Assembly: GCA_013151115.1 (NCBI GenBank)
Contig: JAADIW010000136.1
Span: 1-11,430, forward strand
Direction: 5' to 3'
DNA length: 11,430 bases
Source: Caldisericota bacterium
Lineage (GTDB): Bacteria > Bipolaricaulota > Bipolaricaulia > Bipolaricaulales > Bipolaricaulaceae
Shown here: positions 7,534-11,430 of the stretch, piece by piece
Layout of the letters: the number at the start of each line of letters is the position of its first letter
Numbering within the stretch: position 1 is the first letter of the stretch
Made by a program: the position numbers and the translations under genes
Notes under the pieces: generated by a model
The model's input: the letters and a program-made list of their open reading frames with translations, nothing else
What the model was told of the DNA's origin: nothing
The model's database searches: none

Positions 7534-8563
7534 CCAGGAGGCGACAACAGTAGCCCCACTCGTTGTCGTAGAAGGAAAGCACTTTCACCACGCGTTTGGC
7601 GCCGGGGAGGACCACGGTGTAGGGGAGGGCCACCACGGCCGAGTGCCGTTCCCCGATGACGTCCGCGGAGACGATGGGCTCATCCACCACCGCCATCACC
7701 TCGCCCAGCGGGGTCGCGGCGGCCTTTCTGAACGCCTCGTTGACCTCCTCGACCGTCACCTCCCGCTTCAGGGTGGCGGTGAAGTCGGACACGGAGCCGC
7801 ATGGGACCGGGACCCGCATGGCGATCCCGTCCATCTTCCCCTCCAGCTCGGGGAAAATGGCGGGGATGGCGCGGGCGGCGCCGGTGGAGGTGGGGATGAT
7901 GTTCGCCGCCGCGGCCCGGGCCCGAGCGAGGTCGTCGTGGACGGCATCCACGATCCGTTGGTCGTTGGTGTAGGCGTGGACGGTGGTGAGGAACCCGTGC
8001 TCGATCCCGAAGGCCTCGTGGAGGACCTTCACCACCGGCCCCAGCGAGTTGGTGGTGCAGGAAGCGGCGGAGACGATGTCGGGTCTGCCCCGCTTCAGGT
8101 ACTCCTCCTCGTTGATCCGCCACAGGATCTGGAGGGTCTCCTTGGCCTTCTCCCCCCGTGGCGGGGCGGTGATGAGCACCTTCTTGGCCCCGGCCTCGAG
8201 GTGCCCCTTGGCCTTGTCGGGATCGCGGAACACCCCCGTGGCCTCGATCACCACGTCCACGTCGAGGTCCCTCCACGGGAGCTCCGCGGGGGCGGGCACG
8301 GCATAGAGGGGGATCTCCGGGCGATCGCCGATCTTCAGCCTGTCCTCGGCGACCAGGGAGACCTCCAGGTCGTAGGGACCGTACACGGTGTCGTACTTGA
8401 GGAGGTGCGCGGCCCACCTGGCGTTGAACGCGTCCTTTTTCCTGTTGTAGAAGAGGAGGTCGTTGATGCCCACGATCTCGATCTCGGGGTCCACCGCGGC
8501 GATGCGCGTGAACACCCGCCCGATCCGTCCGAATCCGTTGATCGCTATCCTCACCGGTGCCAT
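7508..8563 (-). CDS. gap: Type I glyceraldehyde-3-phosphate dehydrogenase
   Basis: GAPDH oxidises glyceraldehyde 3-phosphate to 1,3-bisphosphoglycerate with NAD+ and phosphate. Key motifs are NGFGRIGR (9-16), IND with D35 that usually marks NAD preference, SAASCTTNSL with catalytic C169, TTVHAYTNDQR with H196, NIIPTSTGAA (221-230) and YDNEWGY near the end. At 351 residues it is about 15 longer than usual. Roughly nine extra residues follow IND at about 37-51 and a few more lie before the catalytic cysteine, at about 137-160. Near the C-terminus the usual WGYSxR reads WGYCCR, giving adjacent cysteines C339 and C340 close to the NAD site. Translation starts at an ATG behind a strong Shine-Dalgarno, 27 nt after pdxT. 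The end of the gene overlaps comF. Confidence 0.96.
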   Translation of the reverse strand: MAPVRIAINGFGRIGRVFTRIAAVDPEIEIVGINDLLFYNRKKDAFNARWAAHLLKYDTVYGPYDLEVSLVAEDRLKIGDRPEIPLYAVPAPAELPWRDLDVDVVIEATGVFRDPDKAKGHLEAGAKKVLITAPPRGEKAKETLQILWRINEEEYLKRGRPDIVSAASCTTNSLGPVVKVLHEAFGIEHGFLTTVHAYTNDQRIVDAVHDDLARARAAAANIIPTSTGAARAIPAIFPELEGKMDGIAMRVPVPCGSVSDFTATLKREVTVEEVNEAFRKAAATPLGEVMAVVDEPIVSADVIGERHSAVVALPYTVVLPGAKRVVKVLSFYDNEWGYCCRLLDVAKFIVG

Positions 8564-8567
8564 ATCA

Positions 8568-8575
8568 CTCTCCTT
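8568..8575 (-). promoter_or_regulatory. Strong ribosome binding site of gap
   Basis: AAGGAGAG on the minus strand ends 4 nt before the gap ATG at 8563. It is one of the strongest Shine-Dalgarno sequences in the window and fixes the start. This suggests that GAPDH is translated by independent initiation at a high rate, unlike the overlapping genes that follow it. Confidence 0.8.
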
Positions 8576-8590
8576 TCTCCGAGCGGGGAG

Positions 8591-9151
8591 TCAGCCGCAC
8601 ATTTTAAGGAAGAGCTCGTAGACCCGCAGGTCGTCGGTGAGCTCGGGGTGGAAGCTCGCCACGAGCACCGTGCCCTGTCGGGCCATCACCGGCTGTCCCC
8701 GGTGCTCCGCCAGGATTTCCACCCCGGGCCCGGCCCGACGGATGTAGGGCGCCCGGATGAAGACCGCGGGTACCGTCCCGATCCCCGCCACCTCCACCTC
8801 CGTCTCGAAGGAGTCCACTTGGCGGCCGGAGGCGTTGCGTTCCACCGCGATGTCGATGAACCCGAAGAACCGCTCGGGCCAGTTCACGATCTCCTTGGCC
8901 AGGAGCACCATCCCCGCGCAGGTCCCGAACAGGGGGACCCCCGCGCGGTGCAGCTCCTCGATGGGTTCCACCAGGCCGGACCACTTGAGCAACCGCCAGA
9001 TCGCGGTGCTCTCCCCCCCGGGGAGTATCAGGCCCGCGAGCCCCTCCAACTCCGCCGGCCGGCGCACGGGGACGGCCTCCACCTCCAGCCGCTCCAGGGC
9101 CCGGAGGTGCTCCCGGACATCGCCCTGGACGGCGACGACCCCGATCCTCAT
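8591..9151 (-). CDS. pdxT: Pyridoxal 5'-phosphate synthase glutaminase subunit
   Basis: PdxT is the class I glutaminase of the PLP synthase complex. It releases ammonia from glutamine and channels it to PdxS. The 186-residue protein shows VQGDVREH (8-15), LPGGEST (43-49), the nucleophile elbow FGTCAGM with C78, RNASGRQVDSFE (105-116), FIRAPYI (131-137) and ASFHPELT with catalytic H168 and E170. The triad is complete and the length is normal. RNASGRQ replaces the common RNAFGRQ, a minor change. Its ATG overlaps the pdxS stop as ATGA (4 nt), which fits the 1:1 stoichiometry of the twelve-plus-twelve complex known for the family. The gene is followed 27 nt later by gap. Confidence 0.96.
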   Translation of the reverse strand: MRIGVVAVQGDVREHLRALERLEVEAVPVRRPAELEGLAGLILPGGESTAIWRLLKWSGLVEPIEELHRAGVPLFGTCAGMVLLAKEIVNWPERFFGFIDIAVERNASGRQVDSFETEVEVAGIGTVPAVFIRAPYIRRAGPGVEILAEHRGQPVMARQGTVLVASFHPELTDDLRVYELFLKMCG

Positions 9152-10023
9152 CGGTACTGCATCAGTTGCTCCTGGGGGATCTCCTCGATGGCGATCCCTG
9201 GCATGGGCTCCCCGAGATCCTCGGAGACCTCGGCGAGGAGCTCGGGGTCGTCGTAATGGGTCGTGGCGAGGACGATGGCCCGGGCACGCTTCTCCGGGTT
9301 CTCGGACTTGAAGATCCCCGAGCCCACGAACACCCCGTCCGCCCCGAGCATCCGCATCAACGCGGCGTCGGCGGGGGTGGCGATCCCCCCGGCGGCGAAG
9401 TTCACCACCGGGAGGCGGCCCAGCTCTTGGATCATCTCCAGCACCTCCACCGGGGCCCCGAGCTCCTTGGCGTAGGAGACGAGCTCCGCCCGGGACATGT
9501 CCCTGAGGCGCCTGATCTGGTCGTTGAGGATGCGCATGTGGCGCACGGCCTCGACGACGTTCCCCGTGCCGGCCTCGCCCTTGGTGCGGATCATGGCCGC
9601 GCCCTCCGCGATCCTACGGGCCGCCTCCCCCAGGTCCCTGCAGCCGCACACGAACGGGACCTTGAACTGCCACTTGTCGATGTGGTTGAAGGGGTCGGCG
9701 GGGGTGAGGACCTCGGATTCGTCGATGAAGTCCACTCCCAACGCCTCCAGGACCCTGGCCTCGGCGATGTGGCCGATGCGGCACTTGGCCATCACGGGGA
9801 TGGACACGGCTTTCATGATCTCCTTTATGCGCTTCGGGTCAGCCATGCGCGCGACGCCGCCCTGTTTCCTGATGTCGGCGGGTACCCGTTCCAGGGCCAT
9901 CACCGCCACCGCCCCGGCGGCCTCGGCGATCTCCGCCTGTTCCGGGGTGGTCACGTCCATGATCACCCCGCCCTTGAACATCTCCGCGAAACCGGTCTTC
10001 ACCCGGTAAGTGCCCTTGAGCAT
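9148..10023 (-). CDS. pdxS: Pyridoxal 5'-phosphate synthase lyase subunit
   Basis: PdxS builds PLP from a pentose phosphate, a triose phosphate (glyceraldehyde 3-phosphate) and ammonia supplied by PdxT. The 291-residue TIM-barrel protein is highly conserved. It begins TYRVKTGFAEMFKGGVIMDV with D23, and has ALERVPADIR (44-52), VMAKCRIGH with the Schiff-base lysine K80, RTKGEAGTGN with the second lysine K148, and NFAAGGIATPADAALMR. The length is normal. The ATG at 10021-10023 is preceded by GAGGTGA at a 6-nt spacing, and part of that site lies in a palindrome. It is the first gene of the continuous overlapping cluster and lies 77 nt after the candidate small lipoprotein gene. Presence of this DXP-independent route implies that PLP is not made by the PdxA/PdxJ pathway, although those genes could lie elsewhere. 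Confidence 0.97.
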   Translation of the reverse strand: MLKGTYRVKTGFAEMFKGGVIMDVTTPEQAEIAEAAGAVAVMALERVPADIRKQGGVARMADPKRIKEIMKAVSIPVMAKCRIGHIAEARVLEALGVDFIDESEVLTPADPFNHIDKWQFKVPFVCGCRDLGEAARRIAEGAAMIRTKGEAGTGNVVEAVRHMRILNDQIRRLRDMSRAELVSYAKELGAPVEVLEMIQELGRLPVVNFAAGGIATPADAALMRMLGADGVFVGSGIFKSENPEKRARAIVLATTHYDDPELLAEVSEDLGEPMPGIAIEEIPQEQLMQYR

Positions 10024-10029
10024 CGCTCC

Positions 10030-10046
10030 TCACCTCGGATCCGAGG
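10030..10046 (-). promoter_or_regulatory. pdxS Shine-Dalgarno overlapped by a perfect palindrome
   Basis: The pdxS ribosome site GAGGTGA spans 10030-10036. The stretch 10033-10046 is a 14-bp perfect palindrome (CCTCGGATCCGAGG). In RNA it can fold as a 5-bp stem CCTCG/CGAGG with a GATC loop, and the 3' arm holds the GAGG of the ribosome site. It could be an RNA hairpin that limits initiation, a DNA operator, or chance. The stem is short, so any effect would be moderate. A weak promoter-like pair, TTGAAG and CAGGAT with 17-nt spacing, lies just upstream at about 10052-10086. Confidence 0.4.
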
Positions 10047-10100
10047 GATTTTCCGCACGATCCTGCGCCAGAATCCGCGGGACTTCAAGAAGACCCGGGG

Positions 10101-10202
10101 TCAGCCCCCGCAGGGACAACCCCCGCCGGGGTTCACGCATCCGAAGAGGAACGCGCTCAGGAGCAAGAGGCCGAGGAAGAGCAACGCCTTCGCCGCTTTC
10201 AT
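10101..10202 (-). CDS. Candidate 33-residue small lipoprotein or signal-bearing peptide
   Basis: A short frame in the polA-pdxS gap encodes 33 residues. It starts MKAAK, continues with a 15-residue hydrophobic core rich in Leu (LLFLGLLLLSAFLFG, 7-21), and reaches a cysteine at residue 22 in the sequence LFGC. This looks like a bacterial lipoprotein signal peptide, though Phe at the -2 position is unusual for a lipobox. The remaining 11 residues are Gly/Pro/Cys-rich (CVNPGGGCPCGG), with further cysteines at 29 and 31. GGAGG at 10212-10216 lies 9 nt before the ATG. An overlapping ATG at 10206 in another frame could encode about 58 residues up to the pdxS start, but that product is Arg/Pro-rich and looks like a shadow. 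The function is unknown; a short lipid anchor or a metal-binding peptide are possibilities only. Confidence 0.5.
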   Translation of the reverse strand: MKAAKALLFLGLLLLSAFLFGCVNPGGGCPCGG

Positions 10203-10224
10203 CCATCACCCCCTCCGAGAACAG

Positions 10225-10252
10225 GGGCCCCGTGTGTTTTCATCCGGGGCCC
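10225..10252 (-). terminator. GC-rich hairpin after polA (possible weak terminator)
   Basis: An 8-bp perfect stem (10225-10232 pairing with 10245-10252, GGGCCCCG/CGGGGCCC) encloses a 12-nt loop, 38 nt past the polA stop and 22 nt before the small lipoprotein start. On the minus strand it is followed by TGTTCT instead of a clean U run, so it is at best a weak terminator. It could instead be a transcript-stabilising or attenuating structure between polA and the pdxS-led cluster. Confidence 0.4.
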
Positions 10253-10290
10253 GCGATCCGCCCGATCCGATCATCCCGGGGCGGCCCCGA

Positions 10291-11430
10291 TCAGAGCTCG
10301 GCCCAGTTGTGGCCGAGTTTGATGTCCACCTTGAGCGGGGCCGCGAGCTCGTAGACCCCTTCCATCGCCTCTTTTATGAGCTTCCCCGCTTCCTCCGCGG
10401 CGTCCTCCTCGACCTCGAAGATGAGCTCGTCGTGCACCTGGAGGATCATCTCCGCCGGGAGCTTCCCCTCCGCCCAGAGGCGGTGGCAGCGGAGCATGGC
10501 GAGCTTCATGATGTCGGCCGCCGACCCCTGCACCGGGGCGTTGATGGCGTTGCGCCGTGCCGCCCCCACCAATTTCCCCCCCGGCGCCTGGATCCACCGC
10601 TTGCGCCCCAGGATCGTCTCGGCGTAGCCCCGCTCCTCAACCTCCCGCACCACCCGCTCGATGTACTCCTTCACCTTGGGGTAAGCGGCGAAGAACCGTT
10701 CGATGAACCGCTTGGCCTCCTCCTGGGGGATCCCCTGATCGCGGGCGAGGCCGTAGGGGGTGATCCCGTACACGATCCCGAAGTTCACCCTTTTCGCCAT
10801 CGAGCGCATCCGCTCGTCCACCCGTTCGGGGGGGACGCCGAAGATCTCCGCCGCTGTCCGCCGGTGGAGGTCCTCCCCCTTCACGAAGGTCTCGATCAGA
10901 TTGGGGTCCCCGGATAGATGGGCCAACACCCGTAGTTCGATTTGGGAGTAATCGGCCCCGATGAGGACCTTGCCCTCCGGGGCCACGAACGCCCGGCGTA
11001 TATCGATGAGGCCCTCCCGCACGGGGATGTTCTGGAGGTTCGGCTCCGAGGACGAGAGGCGGCCGGTGGCCGTCCCCGTTTGGTTGAAGGAGGTGTGGAT
11101 CCTCCCCGTCTTGGGGTGGACGTACTGCGGCAGCTTCTCGACGTACGTGTTCCGCAGCTTTTCGAGCTCCCGGTAGGCCAGGAGCTTCGCGGGGAGCTCG
11201 TGATAGCGCGAGAGTTCGCGCAGGACCTGGGCATCGGTCGAGGGCCCGGTCTTCGTTTTCGCGATCACCGGGAGCTTCAGGCGTTCGTAGAGGACCTCGC
11301 GCACCTGGGGGGTGGAGTTGGGATTGAACCGTGTCCCGGCGAGCTCGTGGAGCTCCTCCCGGAGTTCGCCCAACATCACCTCCAGTTCCTTCGCCTGCTC
11401 CCGGAGGACATCCACGTCGAGGAGGACCCC
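10291..11430 (-). CDS. polA: DNA polymerase I, C-terminal polymerase domain (partial)
   Basis: The frame is open from the right edge to the TGA at 10291-10293 and gives the last 379 residues of a family A DNA polymerase. This enzyme fills gaps and removes primers during replication and repair. Visible parts are a thumb end with the AGTRFNPNSTPQVREVL segment, the TATGRLSSSEPNLQNIPVR signature, motif A DYSQIELRVLAHLSGD (catalytic Asp at partial residue 160), motif B RSMAKRVNFGIVYG with the R, K, F and Y of the O helix, and motif C LQVHDEL with the second catalytic Asp (partial residue 334). The O-helix Phe suits normal discrimination against dideoxynucleotides. The 5' nuclease and 3' exonuclease domains, if present, lie outside the window, so proofreading cannot be judged. 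A GTG at 11413-11415 is internal, since the homologous reading continues to the edge. Confidence 0.97.
   Translation of the reverse strand, partial: GVLLDVDVLREQAKELEVMLGELREELHELAGTRFNPNSTPQVREVLYERLKLPVIAKTKTGPSTDAQVLRELSRYHELPAKLLAYRELEKLRNTYVEKLPQYVHPKTGRIHTSFNQTGTATGRLSSSEPNLQNIPVREGLIDIRRAFVAPEGKVLIGADYSQIELRVLAHLSGDPNLIETFVKGEDLHRRTAAEIFGVPPERVDERMRSMAKRVNFGIVYGITPYGLARDQGIPQEEAKRFIERFFAAYPKVKEYIERVVREVEERGYAETILGRKRWIQAPGGKLVGAARRNAINAPVQGSAADIMKLAMLRCHRLWAEGKLPAEMILQVHDELIFEVEEDAAEEAGKLIKEAMEGVYELAAPLKVDIKLGHNWAEL

Noticed and set aside
7643..9256. 537-residue plus-strand open frame opposite gap and pdxT
   Set aside because: It has the same shadow composition, runs across a gene boundary and shows no recognisable domain or ribosome site. 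The minus-strand genes have complete catalytic motifs.
10036..10206. 58-codon minus-strand frame from the ATG at 10204-10206 to just before pdxS
   Set aside because: The product is Arg/Pro-rich without a signal or domain and is out of frame with the more plausible signal-peptide gene at 10101-10202. It remains a weak alternative.
9166..10917. 583-residue open frame on the plus strand, opposite pdxS, the gap and polA
   Set aside because: It is low in complexity, rich in H, G, P, D and L, matches no family, and covers highly conserved pdxS and polA on the other strand. Long antisense frames are expected in GC-rich coding DNA because stop codons are rare.
1..11430. Possible defence island, prophage, insertion sequence or CRISPR content
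   Set aside because: Nearly every base is accounted for by recognised housekeeping genes; no direct repeat array, transposase, integrase or terminal inverted repeats were seen.

Overview
This is a GC-rich bacterial housekeeping segment (GC estimated by eye at roughly two thirds). It holds ten confident protein genes on the minus strand, one candidate short minus-strand gene, and the 3' end of one convergent plus-strand gene. I see no mobile element, CRISPR array, tRNA or rRNA. The proteins are rich in E, R, V and L and poor in N and Q, and spacing is very tight. This suits a compact, perhaps thermophilic, free-living bacterium outside the well-known model groups; I cannot assign a phylum from the sequence alone.

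Layout from right to left, which is the direction of transcription: the C-terminal polymerase domain of DNA polymerase I (polA, running off the right edge); a short gap with a GC-rich hairpin and a candidate 33-residue lipoprotein gene; pdxS and pdxT (PLP synthase); glyceraldehyde-3-phosphate dehydrogenase (gap); a ComF-family phosphoribosyltransferase; a glyoxalase-II-like metallo-beta-lactamase-fold hydrolase; DNA primase (dnaG); the primary-type sigma factor (rpoD); tRNA dimethylallyltransferase (miaA); the bifunctional NAD(P)HX repair enzyme (nnr); and the TatD nuclease. Past tatD lies a strong intrinsic terminator that belongs to the convergent plus-strand gene, whose last 41 codons enter from the left edge.

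Most neighbours overlap: pdxS/pdxT 4 nt, gap/comF 26 nt, comF/hydrolase 11 nt, hydrolase/dnaG 4 nt, dnaG/rpoD 11 nt, rpoD/miaA 4 nt; nnr and tatD are 3 nt apart. This points to one translationally coupled operon from pdxS to tatD. A good promoter-like sequence in front of nnr may give the last two genes separate expression. The core dnaG-rpoD pair recalls the macromolecular synthesis operon of other bacteria, but rpsU is absent and the upstream partners are metabolic.

A shared metabolic theme is possible. PLP synthase uses glyceraldehyde 3-phosphate, GAPDH consumes it and can itself damage NADH to NADHX, Nnr repairs NADHX, and glyoxalase-II-like enzymes act on products of triose-phosphate breakdown. 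This is inference from gene content. No clearly novel multi-gene system is evident. The points most worth a second look are the hidden small lipoprotein gene, a hairpin that pairs with the pdxS ribosome binding site, the promoter or near-leaderless start at nnr, a sigma factor without a recognisable region 1.1, and altered motifs in MiaA and GAPDH.
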